A stretch of DNA of 64,000 nt from Palsa-1248 sp963737835 (GTDB lineage: Bacteria > Gemmatimonadota > Gemmatimonadetes > Gemmatimonadales > Gemmatimonadaceae), in the NCBI GenBank assembly GCA_963737835.1, contig CAVTUH010000001.1:3410001-3474000 (forward strand), read 5' to 3'. Below are positions 52,816 through 61,817 of the stretch, piece by piece; the first letter of the stretch is position 1; every line of letters begins with the position of its first letter. The notes under the pieces are model-generated. The model worked only from the letters and a program-made list of their open reading frames with translations, did no database searches and had not been told where the DNA came from. Position numbers and translations under genes: made by a program.

Positions 52816-53268
52816 ATGAAAAATCTCTTTGAGGCGGCGACGGTCACGGAGGTGAAAGACCGGATCGCGCGGCTAAGACCGGACAGTGAGCGGCAGTGGG
52901 GCAAGATGACTCCGGCGCAAGCGGTCGCGCATTGCACGGCTGGAATGCAGATGGCGACCGGGGAACTACGTCCGCCGCGGGTCTTCATTGGCCGGGTCCT
53001 GGGAGGATTGGCGAAACAGGCGCTGCTCGTGCGCGGACGGCCCATGGGTCGCAACGCACCGACGGATCGCCACCTGGTGGTAGCGGATGACCGGGACCTG
53101 GGCGTCGAGGCGCGCCGATTGCGAGAGATCATCGACCGGTTCGCGGCGGGCGGGCCTGCCGGTTGTACTACGCATCCGCACCCATTCTTCGGACCGCTGA
53201 CGCCGGCGGAATGGGCTCAGTTGATGTACTCGCACCTCGACCATCATCTGCGACAGTTCCAGGCCTAG
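52816..53268 (+). CDS. DUF1569 (DinB-like) protein
   Basis: 150 residues. TVTEVKDRIARLRPDSERQWGKMTPAQAVAHCTAGMQMATGEL, a His in AHC and a late HLDHHLRQFQA are the DinB/DUF1569 pattern (four-helix bundle with a potential metal site). Weak ribosome site (GGACGAGACCAT). Starts 101 bases after the FAD oxidase; perhaps co-transcribed. Function unknown; may use low-molecular-weight thiol or metal. Confidence 0.82.
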   Translation: MKNLFEAATVTEVKDRIARLRPDSERQWGKMTPAQAVAHCTAGMQMATGELRPPRVFIGRVLGGLAKQALLVRGRPMGRNAPTDRHLVVADDRDLGVEARRLREIIDRFAAGGPAGCTTHPHPFFGPLTPAEWAQLMYSHLDHHLRQFQA

Positions 53269-53316
53269 CCCGTAGAGGCGTGGGTTGCCCGGCAAGCCTC
53301 GCGGGGCGGTGCGAGA

Positions 53317-53336
53317 GGGCGACGCATGCGTCGCCC
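53317..53336. repeat. REP-like palindrome, copy 1
   Basis: Perfect 20-bp palindrome GGGCGACGCATGCGTCGCCC followed by CTACCCGCCG. Matches the copies at 56064, 57418 and 57459. Confidence 0.75.
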
Positions 53337-53484
53337 CTACCCGCCGACCAGCAGGCCGCGTGCGGTCCGTGTGGGACGGCGACGAATACGCGCGCGCCCC
53401 ACAGGACGGTGGTCCATAATGCCCGCGACCGCGACGATGCGGACAAGATCACATCGATGATCGGTTCAGCGCCGAAACAATGCG

Positions 53485-53697
53485 ATGTGTCCCACCGTAC
53501 CCTGGGTAAACTTTGCGCGATCGGGCAATCCGAACGGGCGGCGCTTGTCCTCGTGGCCGGCATTCACCAGCGCGGACGGCGAGGTCCTGTATCTCGGCAA
53601 TCCGATCGTGATCGGTGGAGTGGCGAATATCAGCAGCCTCAAGGTCTTCGATGCCGTTTACGCAACGATCCGCGGCAAGGCATTTGCCGCACGATAG
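53485..53697 (+). pseudogene. Carboxylesterase (type B) C-terminal remnant
   Basis: About 70 residues: PWVNFARSGNPNGRRLSSWPAFTSADGEVLYLGNPIVIGGVANISSLKVFDAVYATIRG. WVNFARSGNPNG..WPAF is the typical final domain of carboxylesterase/lipase type B proteins; the remaining 400 or more residues, with the catalytic Ser, Glu and His, are absent. No start or ribosome site. A dead fragment. Confidence 0.7.
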
Positions 53698-53727
53698 CGC
53701 GTCGCGCAGCGTGCCAGTTGGAATTCC

Positions 53728-54044
53728 CTAGCGTGTGAGGGCCACTACGACTGGCCCGAGCGCCGTTAACAGAACGTTCGAGATCGCATAGGGCACCGTG
53801 TACGCCAGCACGGGGACCGTGCTCTGCACAGGTGGCGAAAAGAAAGAGATCGACGAAAACGACTTGGACGATTGGAGGGACGCGGATGTCGAGTGGCCCG
53901 ATCACGATTCCGGCGATCAAGGTGCCGAGCACGTTGTCCACCCGTATGGAACCAACGCGGAGTCGCCCCAGTAAGAACCCCGGCGATCGTCAGGAAGATT
54001 GCCAACTCGGGGTGTTTCCGAAGCGTCGACGCGAGATAGTCCAT
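53728..54044 (-). pseudogene. AspT-type antiporter with large internal deletion
   Basis: N-terminal piece MDYLASTLRKHPELAIFLTIAG, then (frame change) DNVLGTLIAGIVIGPLDIRVPPIVQVVFVDLFLFA, followed within 30 bases by YTVPYAISNVLLTALGPVVVALTR, the characteristic last helix of AspT/YidE-type antiporters. Full-length proteins are about 560 residues; about 450 from the middle, including the RCK-C domains, are gone. The pattern mirrors the AI-2E remnant at 47734. Confidence 0.72.
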
Positions 54045-54154
54045 TGACTGCTCGCGTCAGATGGGCGAGTCGGCCGCCACCACCAGGCCTGTAAGGCGGA
54101 GAGCACAATTAACGGCGACCCGACGCGCGCTCAGCAACGGCTGCACCTGCGGCA

Positions 54155-55690
54155 TCAAAAGTTCATCTCGAAGGCGACGCTATACAGATTGCCGTTGCCT
54201 CCGACGGGGTAGGGCACGGCCAGATATCCGACCGGCGAATGGACCAGGTGAATCCATTCGGCGTTGAGACGCAGCCCGCGCTGACCAATGACGTACCAGT
54301 TTGCGCCAGCGCGAAGCTCAGACGCGTTGCCGTAGCTGCCGAAGATTTGCGACCCGCTGACATATACCTGCACGAACTTCTGAACGACCATCCCAGACGA
54401 CTGCAGCTGGTAGCCGACGTCATTGATGGTGTGGAGGCCATCGATATTCGTGCCCCTGTAGTTGTTCAGCCAGCGACTGTAGAACTCGCCCTCGAGCGCC
54501 ACACCCCGGTACTTGATGCCGCCGTCGAAGCTCGTCATTTGGTAGTCCAACTTGGTCACCGTGATCCCGGGACCAAACAGATCGGGCGTGAAGATGATGC
54601 TGCCGTCCGACAGGCGAATCTGAGTGTTCTCGATGCTTTCCGTCCCGGGCTGGCTCTGTGCGTCTTCGAGGCTATGCGTGAAGTGCGCGCCGAGTCGCGT
54701 GGCGACCTGCTGGTGGTCGTCGTAGTCGCCGAACGTGCTGTACAGGCCAAATTCTCCGGTCGACGGCAGCCACACGAGTGAGACGGACTGCGTCCCAAGT
54801 TTGTTATCGAGTTGCGCGGCGCTCACGCCGAGGGTGCTCAGGTTGTTGGCGAGCATCGCGGAGTACTTGAGCTTCGAGGTCAACTCGCCCTTGACGAATA
54901 TGCCTTGCGTATAGGAGCCTCGGAAAAACTCGTCCGCGGTGAGGCGGTCGTCGACGCCCAGCCAGTAGGGGAACTGGCCCTCAGTACTTCGCACTGACGG
55001 CAGAGCATAGATCCCGGCGCCGAGCGTCAGGAACCTGTTGAACGTCCAGCTGAAATTGCCGCCGCCGACGACTTGCGCCGGCAGGCCCTGCGAGGTGTTG
55101 GCCGACCAGACATAGAGATAATACCGGAACTGCGGCGTCAGGAACCAACCGGCAAACGGGGCGAAGAACTTCGTCAGTTGGATATCCTGGCGTAGCTGCA
55201 CGGAGTGGCTGACGCCGAAATGGTCGACGTATATGGGATCGAGGCCGAGTTGATTCAGATAGCGCGCGTACGTGAAGAGACGGAAGTAGATCTGGCCTTT
55301 ATCGCCGTCGAACAGCAGGAATCCGAGGTTCGGCACGTAGCGGGGGGTCTCTTTCTTCGTTGTTGCCGCTTGCTTGACCTGCCCCGTTTCGAACTCACCG
55401 CTGCATCCGTCGGACACCCAGATGCCGGTGTCGTCGTAGCCCCACGTCTTGCCTAGTAAACACGGCGCCGCGCCGGTTGAGCCCGCGAGCACCACGCCCT
55501 TCGATGTGTTGGCCGGGCAATGGGTGCGCTGACCCAGTTGCGATTCGCACGCTAATGGCGGCTGCTGGGCGGATCTCTGCGTGGCGGTCGCGGTATCGGC
55601 TGCCGCACCGGCCGTCGTCTGGCCATAGGCCGCGGCGGTGAGCACGCTCGCAAGGAGGACAACGACGACGACCGCTTGGCGTTGAGACAT
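54155..55690 (-). CDS. DUF3011-porin fusion, outer-membrane barrel
   Basis: 511 residues. Signal peptide about 1-24 (VVVVVLLASVLTAAAYGQ). Residues 45-100 match DUF3011: Cys-rich, QRTHCPANTSKGVVL...CLLGKTWGYDDTGIWVSDGCSGEFETG. The rest is a beta barrel with many aromatic strands (YFRLFTYARYLNQLGLD, WFLTPQFRYYLYVW) and ends in FEMNF. DUF3011 is normally a stand-alone secreted lectin-like or inhibitor domain; here it precedes a porin and could act as a surface or plug domain. Confidence 0.8.
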   Translation of the reverse strand: MSQRQAVVVVVLLASVLTAAAYGQTTAGAAADTATATQRSAQQPPLACESQLGQRTHCPANTSKGVVLAGSTGAAPCLLGKTWGYDDTGIWVSDGCSGEFETGQVKQAATTKKETPRYVPNLGFLLFDGDKGQIYFRLFTYARYLNQLGLDPIYVDHFGVSHSVQLRQDIQLTKFFAPFAGWFLTPQFRYYLYVWSANTSQGLPAQVVGGGNFSWTFNRFLTLGAGIYALPSVRSTEGQFPYWLGVDDRLTADEFFRGSYTQGIFVKGELTSKLKYSAMLANNLSTLGVSAAQLDNKLGTQSVSLVWLPSTGEFGLYSTFGDYDDHQQVATRLGAHFTHSLEDAQSQPGTESIENTQIRLSDGSIIFTPDLFGPGITVTKLDYQMTSFDGGIKYRGVALEGEFYSRWLNNYRGTNIDGLHTINDVGYQLQSSGMVVQKFVQVYVSGSQIFGSYGNASELRAGANWYVIGQRGLRLNAEWIHLVHSPVGYLAVPYPVGGNGNLYSVAFEMNF

Positions 55691-56225
55691 GCCTGCGAGG
55701 GTTGCTGTGCATGCGCCGTGCGGTCGCCGTGGACGGACGCGCGGTCGCGGTGGCGCCGGTCATGTGGGACGCGGCGCCGACCTGCGCTTCGCCCCTTGCC
55801 AACGCAATATCAGATATGGGTATCAGTCAAAAGCGCACGCGCCCCTACGGCAATCATGACCAAGGTCTGCCCGAGTGATGCACGCAGCCGAGCGGTTGCG
55901 TACGCGGGTCGTCGGCGCAGTCGTGAGTCGGCCTTTAGTCCTAGGACCAAGGTCTATGACGTGCGCCGCGCGCGATTCCTCAGGATTGTTGCGCCATTCC
56001 CCCATATTGGAGGGCGACGGCCGACATGTCGCTGGAAACCGAGAGATCGTGGTCGATGCCAGAGGGCGACGCATTGCGTCGCCCCTACCCGCCGGGGTGA
56101 GTCTGTGCACGCCTTCGGGCCGGTCGCCTGTGGTCGTTACCCGTTACGCGTCACCCGTCTGTTAGGAGCGGATGGCGGATATCGGATGGGCGCCTCCCTG
56201 GCCGGGCGCGTAGGGACAGACTACC
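55691..56225. other. Intergenic stretch with a REP-like palindrome
   Basis: 535 bases between the DUF3011-porin and the multi-TM protein. It holds the palindrome copy at 56064-56084; no convincing coding frame was seen. Confidence 0.5.
56064..56084. repeat. REP-like palindrome, copy 2
   Basis: GGGCGACGCA-T-TGCGTCGCCC, one base longer than copy 1, again followed by CTACCCGCCGG. Confidence 0.75.
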
Positions 56226-57402
56226 TCAGAACAAGACCTTGAATACCCTCTTGATGAGCTCATCCACGGAGAAGACTGTGAGTAGGAGCGGCAGTAGTGG
56301 TAAGGAAGTGACCCAAGCGAGATTGATGATGTCCTGGGTTCCGAATGGAAACACGCGCATCTGGCGCACGAGACCATAGCTGTTGCCGAGATCGGCGAGC
56401 GATTGAATGTCGGGACTTCCCAAGAGTGGGCCGGTCGGGGCCGGCTGCAGGATCCACTTCCGCTCGAACCCCTGGACGTATCGCTCGCCGAACAGGCCAT
56501 AATCCGCCAATCCCTTCCTCTTGTTGCGAAGCAGCCCTGGCGTAAACATCAAGAGTGGCCCAAGCAGGAAGAAGAGGAAGAACGCGACGAAGCCCACGGC
56601 CTCGACCTTGTAGGACATCAAGGTTTCCCCTCCGTACAGAACGTTGCTGCCAATCAGACCCGAGAGCAACGCTCCTTCCGCGAACAGGATCGGTCCGAAC
56701 GTGTACGCGGCTCTGCTCAGGAAGCCGAGCCCGCCGCAGCGATCGGGGTGAGTGGGAACGAGATGCAGGTTCAACCTGGAGACATACCACAGGAAACGAA
56801 ACCAGATGAGCAGCCTCAGGTACCAGCGCACTAGAATGATCTGGAACAGTGGGATGCTGACGAAGACGTACCAGAAGCCGGCTGGCGTCAGCTGCCAACG
56901 GTCGCCAGTCAGGCTGTACCAGGTCGGATAACCCGGCGGGGCGCGATAACTCCAGAGGGCCAAACCCAAGGCATAGACGCCGATCATCAACCCGGCTTCG
57001 AGCGGGACAGAATTCCGCAGCCGAATAGCTGATGCGAGGGCGTGGTCATAGGCGGGCACGTCCTCGGGACGTACGATATCCCGGAGAATGAAATTGCGTA
57101 CGACGAGTCGCAATCGCCGGTGAACCATGACCTCGGCGGCGATGAGGACCGGTAGCGCGATGAGGAAGCGGACGTGCGCCTCAACGTCGCGAAAAAAGGA
57201 GAGCGGATCGATGCCACCAGCTCGAGTATCTCGCAAGCGTCAGAACCAGCAACGGGAGCCATGCGATCAGCGTGATGACGACCACTCGGCGCTGCAAGAG
57301 CTCCAACGCGGTTCCCGAGAGGTGCGCCTTCCGATAGATCTGGAAGATCGGCCCACCGAGTACCAACGAGAAATCGCTCTCGAGAGGATTGGGCTCCGTC
57401 AT
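56226..57402 (-). CDS. Multi-TM membrane protein of unknown function, frameshifted
   Basis: About 390 residues with at least six helices. The first frame starts MTEPNPLESDFSLVLGGPIFQIYRKAHLSG...VVVITLIAWLPLLVLTLA; after about 57232 the second frame continues DTRAGGIDPLSFFRDVEAHVRFLIALPVLIAAEVMVHRRL. One base change joins them. The family is a widely distributed hypothetical membrane protein with this NPLESDFSLVLGGP start. No catalytic motif was seen. It lies between REP-like palindromes. Confidence 0.75.
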
Positions 57403-57417
57403 TGATAGGCAAACGGC

Positions 57418-57437
57418 GGGCGACGCATGCGTCGCCC
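57418..57437. repeat. REP-like palindrome, copy 3
   Basis: GGGCGACGCATGCGTCGCCC, preceded by GCAAACGGC and followed by CTACGGTCTATGG; identical to copy 1. Confidence 0.75.
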
Positions 57438-57458
57438 CTACGGTCTATGGCAAACGGC

Positions 57459-57478
57459 GGGCGACGCAGCCGTCGCCC
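57459..57478. repeat. REP-like palindrome, copy 4
   Basis: GGGCGACG-CAGC-CGTCGCCC, an imperfect copy preceded by the same GCAAACGGC as copy 3. Confidence 0.7.
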
Positions 57479-57776
57479 CTACCGGTCTGTGGCACCGGAT
57501 GTTTCACGGTAACGCCGGCCATCCTTCGTTCACCATGCGACCTTAGTGCAAAATCCGCTCGCCGTGCGATGGTCCGTTTCGTCGGTGCTCCAGCCCTCAG
57601 CGAAGGGAACCAGAGAGCGCGGCATGAATCGCAGGCCGGATGGACGTGAATTCATGGCTGCCCTCAGCGACTTCAACAGGACGCTATCTGCCTAAAGGAC
57701 ACTGTGTTTTGTGGCGTACCTCCTTGTAGCAATGGGTAGTGAAGAAGGACGCCGACCGGTGACCGGGCCAGCAGTC

Positions 57777-59058
57777 ATGACGAAGAAAACCCCTCGATCG
57801 AGACTGCTCGTGAAAATCGCACGAAACTGCACCGGCGCTTTGAGTGCCGCGTTGCTTGTGAGCGGAGAGCTGCCCGCGACCGCCCAGGCACAGGAGACGG
57901 CGAGCTCGTCTCAGCCAGCGCAAAAGGCGGATCGGCTACCGGCCGATCAGCTCGATGCACTCGTGGCCCCGATTGCCCTCTATCCAGACCCTTTGCTGGC
58001 GCAGACGCTGGCGGCGTCGACCTATCCTCTCGAACTCATCCAGCTCCAGCAGTGGCTGAAGAAGAACCCGAAGCTGAAAGACAAGGACCTGGCGGATGCC
58101 GTGGCCAAGGAGCCGTGGGACCCGAGCGTGCAATCGATGGCCGGTCTGCCCGATGTGGTGAACCGCCTCGCCGATGACATCCAGTGGACGACGGATCTCG
58201 GCAATGCATTCCTCGCTCAGGAAAGCGACGTGATGGATGCAGTGCAGCGCATGCGCGGGAAGGCCAAGGACAACGGCAATTTGAAGTCCACCGAGCAACA
58301 GAAGGTGGAAACCAAGGAAGTCGAGAACAAGACCGTGATCGTGGTCGAACAAGCCGACCCCCAAGTCGTGTACGTGCCTTCATACAATCCTGTCGTGGTG
58401 TACGGGGCGCCCGTCTATCCCTACCCACCGATTTACTATCCTCCCCCGGGCTATTACGCCGCGGGGATGGCGATTTCTTTTGGCGTTGGCGTGGCTATGG
58501 GGGCGATGTGGAGCGGCGGTTGGGGCTATGGGCCGGCATGGGGTGCGAGCAACGTCCAAGTCAACAATTACAACAGCTTCAACCGGAACACGAACGTCAA
58601 CCGCAACGTCAACGCAAATCGAAACTCGAACTGGCAGCATAATGCGCAGCACCGCGGCGGTGCGCCGTATGGGGACCGCGCCACGGCGGATCGGTTCGGT
58701 GGGGGAACACGCGGAGAGTCGGCGGGCAATCGCCAGGGTGGGGCGCGGCAACAAGCGCAGGGCGGCGATGTCAGCAGCCGGGCCGCCCAGGGAGGGGGTG
58801 CAGGCAACCGCACTGGAGGGGCCGGAGTCTCAGGGAGCCGGCGCTGGCAACCGCACCGGCGCGACCGGAGCCAACAGCATCGGAAGCCGGGATCTGTCGG
58901 GCAGCGGTGGCGGAAGCCGGGACGCCTTCGGAGGAGGGGGTTCCGGGGGATTCAACGGGTCGAGCGCCCGCTCCGCGGGCAGCCGCGGTGCGTCCAGCAT
59001 GGGACCCCGAGGCGGGGGCGGTGGCTCCAGGGGTGGCGGTGGTCGCGGACGACGTTGA
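57777..59058 (+). CDS. DUF3300 exported protein, frameshifted
   Basis: Exported protein, about 427 residues. Signal peptide about 1-38; the DUF3300 domain (about 53-240) has DALVAPIALYPDPLLAQTLAASTYPLELIQLQQWLK and PWDPSVQSMAGLPDVVNRLADDIQWTTDLGNAFLAQ, then PQVVYVPSYNPVVVYG. The tail is Gly/Asn/Arg/Ser-rich low complexity. At about 58825 the frame changes: the expected Gly-rich end (SGGFNGSSARSAGSRGASSMGPRGGGGGSRGGGGRGRR) is in the frame ending at 59058. ATG at 57777 is used. Usually followed by DUF2950, as here. Function unknown. Confidence 0.85.
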
Positions 59059-59099
59059 TGAGCCGTGTGACCGGCGAGAGCAGATCTGAGGAGCGCACG

Positions 59100-60089
59100 A
59101 TGCAACCAACCTCTGCGAGTGGTAAACGCTCCCGACTGCTGTGGACCGCGAGTGCAGCAACCTCGGCGTGTCTGCTCGTGGCGGTCCTCTTCGGCCAGCC
59201 GCAGTCGACGGCGGACGGGGTCCCGCCTGCTCCTGCAGACTCCGGCACTGGTGGCAAGAGCTTTAGCACGCCCCAACAGGCCGCTGATGCGCTCGTCGCT
59301 GCCGCGGAGAAGTTCGACGAGCTGGCGCTCGAAGAAATTTTCGGCCCCGATGGTGATGACCTTGTTCTCACAGGCGAGTATCCGCAAGATCGCCAGCGCG
59401 CCACTGATTTCGCTGCGGAAGCTCACGAGAAGCAAAGCATTTCCCTGGATCCCAAGACCGGGAGCCGCGCAATCCTGAGCGTGGGCAACGCGAACTGGCC
59501 GTTCCCCGTGCCGATTGTGAAAACGGGCGACACCTGGTCGTTCGATCCCAACGCCGGCCGCCAGGAACTGCTCTACCGCCGCATCGGCTACAACGAGCTG
59601 GACGCCATTCAAATCTGCCATGGCTACGTGGAGGCGCAGCAGCAATACGCATTCGCGAAACGCGAAGGGTATGCTGTGCACCAATACGCGCAGCGCGTCA
59701 TCAGCACTCCCGGCAAGCAAGATGGTCTCGCATGGCAAAACCCAGACGGCACCTGGGGTGGTCCCATTGGCGAAGCAATTGCCCGCGCGATCGAACACGG
59801 CTACACCGCTGGCGCACAGCCGTATCACGGCTATCTCTTCAAAATTCTCAAAGGGCAAGGACCCGCGGCACCGCTTGGCGAGATGGATTTCGTCGTGGAA
59901 GGCGTGATGATCGGGGGATTCGCCCTTGTTGCAGCTCCAGTGGAATACCGCATCACTGGCGTGAAGACGTTCATCGTCAGCCACGACGGCGTGGTGTACC
60001 AAAAAGATTTCGGGCCAGCAACCCTCGAGGAATTCAAGAAGATGGAGCGGTTCAACCCGGACAAATCCTGGACGCGCGTCCCGGACTAG
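59100..60089 (+). CDS. DUF2950 exported protein
   Basis: 329 residues, ATG at 59100 preceded by GAGGAG. Signal peptide or anchor about 13-33 (LLWTASAATSACLLVAVLFG). Core includes SFSTPQQAADALVAAAEKFDELALEEIFGPDG, DRQRATDFA, QDGLAWQ, GYLFKILKGQGPAAP, the DUF2950 pattern. The gene follows DUF3300 by 41 bases; the pair is widespread in soil bacteria. Envelope role is unknown. Confidence 0.9.
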   Translation: MQPTSASGKRSRLLWTASAATSACLLVAVLFGQPQSTADGVPPAPADSGTGGKSFSTPQQAADALVAAAEKFDELALEEIFGPDGDDLVLTGEYPQDRQRATDFAAEAHEKQSISLDPKTGSRAILSVGNANWPFPVPIVKTGDTWSFDPNAGRQELLYRRIGYNELDAIQICHGYVEAQQQYAFAKREGYAVHQYAQRVISTPGKQDGLAWQNPDGTWGGPIGEAIARAIEHGYTAGAQPYHGYLFKILKGQGPAAPLGEMDFVVEGVMIGGFALVAAPVEYRITGVKTFIVSHDGVVYQKDFGPATLEEFKKMERFNPDKSWTRVPD

Positions 60090-60126
60090 AACGAATAGGG
60101 GTGCGAGCCAAGCGTCACAGCAGATA

Positions 60127-60257
60127 GGAGAAAGGAGAGAGGAGACCGAGGAGCGCGGCCTCGTCGCGCATAGACCATCCAGGCCACCCAATGTCTTGGT
60201 CTCCTTTCTCCTTTCCGAGCCGCTCCTCTCTATTTTTGGGCGCCGTGCGGCCAAAAA
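60127..60257 (+). terminator. Compound inverted repeat between DUF2950 and NDH-2 genes
   Basis: A purine-rich arm GGAGAAAGGAGAGAGGAGACC (60127-60147) pairs imperfectly with GGTCTCCTTTCTCCTTTCC (60198-60216); a second hairpin TTTTTGG-N11-CCAAAAA lies at 60233-60257. Between two convergent genes, so a bidirectional terminator is the simplest reading. Confidence 0.5.
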
Positions 60258-60262
60258 TCCCC

Positions 60263-61576
60263 CTACGGTGTCGTTGGGGCATCTTCTGGTTCCGGGAACA
60301 CGCGCACCTGACGCCGCTTGGTCAGAAACGTGACTCCCCACTGCAGCATCACGAAGAAACGGTTCGCGAATCCGATTAGGAAATAAATGTGCACAGCCGC
60401 CCAGACAATCCAGGCTGAGAATCCTGCGAAGCGTACGAACCGCAGGTCCGCGACGGCATAGGTGCGGCCCACAATGGCGAGATCGCCTTTGTCCCAGTAC
60501 CAGAAGGGCGCTGGCGGCCCCCGTCCTTGCACACGACGCCGAATCAAGCCGGCCACGTACTTGCCCTCCTGGATGGCCGGTTGTGCGACTCCAGGCATGA
60601 CCATTGGCTCTTTCACCTTGATGCCCACCAAATTCCGCGCGCGTGCGACGACGTGCGCCGTGTCGCCAATCGCAAAAATCTCCGGGTGCCCCGGCACGGA
60701 AAAGTCCGAGTTCGCGATGATCTTGCCGGACTTGTCCATGGCCGCTCCCAGCCATCGTCCTGCGGGAGACGCAAGCACGCCCGCGCTCCACAACACCGTG
60801 GCGGCCGGCACGCGCTCGCCATTGGCGACGATCCCAGCGGCGTCCACATTCGTGACGCGGGTGTTCGTGTACACCTGCACGCCGAGGCTCTCGAGATGGC
60901 GCTGCGCCTTGGTCGACAGGACCTCCGGAAAGGTGGGAAGCACCCGCGGGGCTGTCTCGTAGAGGAGGATTCTCGCCGAGCGAGGATCGATGTGGCGGAA
61001 ATCGTGCGTCAGGGCCATGCGCGACATTTCCGCCAACGTGCTCGCCATCTCCACGCCCACTGTGCCCCCACCGACCAGGACAAACGTCAGCAGTTGCCGT
61101 ATTCTCTCCGTGTCCGCGTGGTCGAGCGCGGCAATCTCCTCCGCGCGCTCGAAGGCCAGTAGGACCTTGCCACGAATCAGGTCGGCGTCGTCGAGCGATT
61201 CGAGGCCCGGCGCCGCGCTCCGCCAGTCCTCGTGACCAAAGTAGTTGTACTGAATTCCGGTCGCGAGCACGAGGAAGTCGTACGGCACCACGTGCTGTTT
61301 CAGGTGCACCAGTCTCTTTTCCGTGTCGATGCTTCCGACTTCGTCGAGTAGCACCTCAACATTTTGCTGGCGGTTCAGGATCGAACGGAGCGGCCCGGCG
61401 ATTTCGTCGGCGGATAACAGCCCCGTGGCCACCTGGTACAGCATGGGACGGAAGAGATTGTAGTTCCGCTTGTCGATGAGCGTCACGCTGACAGGAGCCC
61501 CAGCCAAATGGCGCGTCGCGGAGAGTCCGCCGAAGCCGCCGCCAACGATCACCACGCGCGGCTGAGTTGCGCTCAA
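60263..61576 (-). CDS. ndh: Type II NADH dehydrogenase (NDH-2)
   Basis: 437-residue flavoprotein that passes electrons from NADH to quinone without pumping. N-terminal FAD motif VVIVGGGFGGLSATRHL, quinone-site region LFRPMLYQVATG, NAD motif FVLVGGGTVGVEMASTLAEM, and IFAIGDTAHV. The C-terminal 60 residues have a hydrophobic helix (FAGFSAWIVWAAVHIYFLIGFANRF) for membrane attachment. Start MSATQPRVVIV is preferred. Convergent with the DUF3300/2950 pair. Confidence 0.95.
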   Translation of the reverse strand: MSATQPRVVIVGGGFGGLSATRHLAGAPVSVTLIDKRNYNLFRPMLYQVATGLLSADEIAGPLRSILNRQQNVEVLLDEVGSIDTEKRLVHLKQHVVPYDFLVLATGIQYNYFGHEDWRSAAPGLESLDDADLIRGKVLLAFERAEEIAALDHADTERIRQLLTFVLVGGGTVGVEMASTLAEMSRMALTHDFRHIDPRSARILLYETAPRVLPTFPEVLSTKAQRHLESLGVQVYTNTRVTNVDAAGIVANGERVPAATVLWSAGVLASPAGRWLGAAMDKSGKIIANSDFSVPGHPEIFAIGDTAHVVARARNLVGIKVKEPMVMPGVAQPAIQEGKYVAGLIRRRVQGRGPPAPFWYWDKGDLAIVGRTYAVADLRFVRFAGFSAWIVWAAVHIYFLIGFANRFFVMLQWGVTFLTKRRQVRVFPEPEDAPTTP

Positions 61577-61620
61577 GATCGCCTCCAGGTTGTTCGATTC
61601 TAACAGCGCAATGAAGATTA

Positions 61621-61662
61621 GACGTTGGACGTTGGACGTTGGACGTTAGACGCTGGACGCTA
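61621..61662. repeat. Six tandem 7-bp repeats upstream of ndh
   Basis: GACGTTG three times, then GACGTTA, GACGCTG, GACGCTA, 45 bases upstream of the ndh start. Possible phase-variable or regulatory run; the units 4-6 have diverged. Confidence 0.75.
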
Positions 61663-61817
61663 AGCACGCACAATTGCCCTTCGGTGCAGGGATGCATCTC
61701 GTCCTGACTCCAGCGACCCTGTTTTCTACGCGCCGTACTGGGTACACGCTGTGGATTGCCTCTGGCACAGCTCGATCAAATGCCGCGCTGTGCGGACCCA
61801 CGAGGCCCCTGTGTTTC

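Larger units (their letters stand above)
57403..57776. other. Intergenic stretch with duplicated REP-like unit
   Basis: 374 bases. A roughly 41-base unit occurs twice in tandem (57409-57450 and 57451-57491), each with one palindrome. The remaining stretch is presumably the promoter of the DUF3300 gene. Confidence 0.55.

Noticed and set aside
53317..57478. The repeated palindromes as a CRISPR array or attachment sites
   Set aside because: Spacing is irregular, there are no unique spacers of constant length and no cas or integrase genes.
57711..60089. A single open frame that looks like a DUF3300-DUF2950 fusion protein
   Set aside because: The middle (about 58825-59058) is Arg/Gln-rich nonsense; the Gly-rich end of DUF3300 and its stop at 59058 are in the next frame, and DUF2950 has its own start and ribosome site at 59100.
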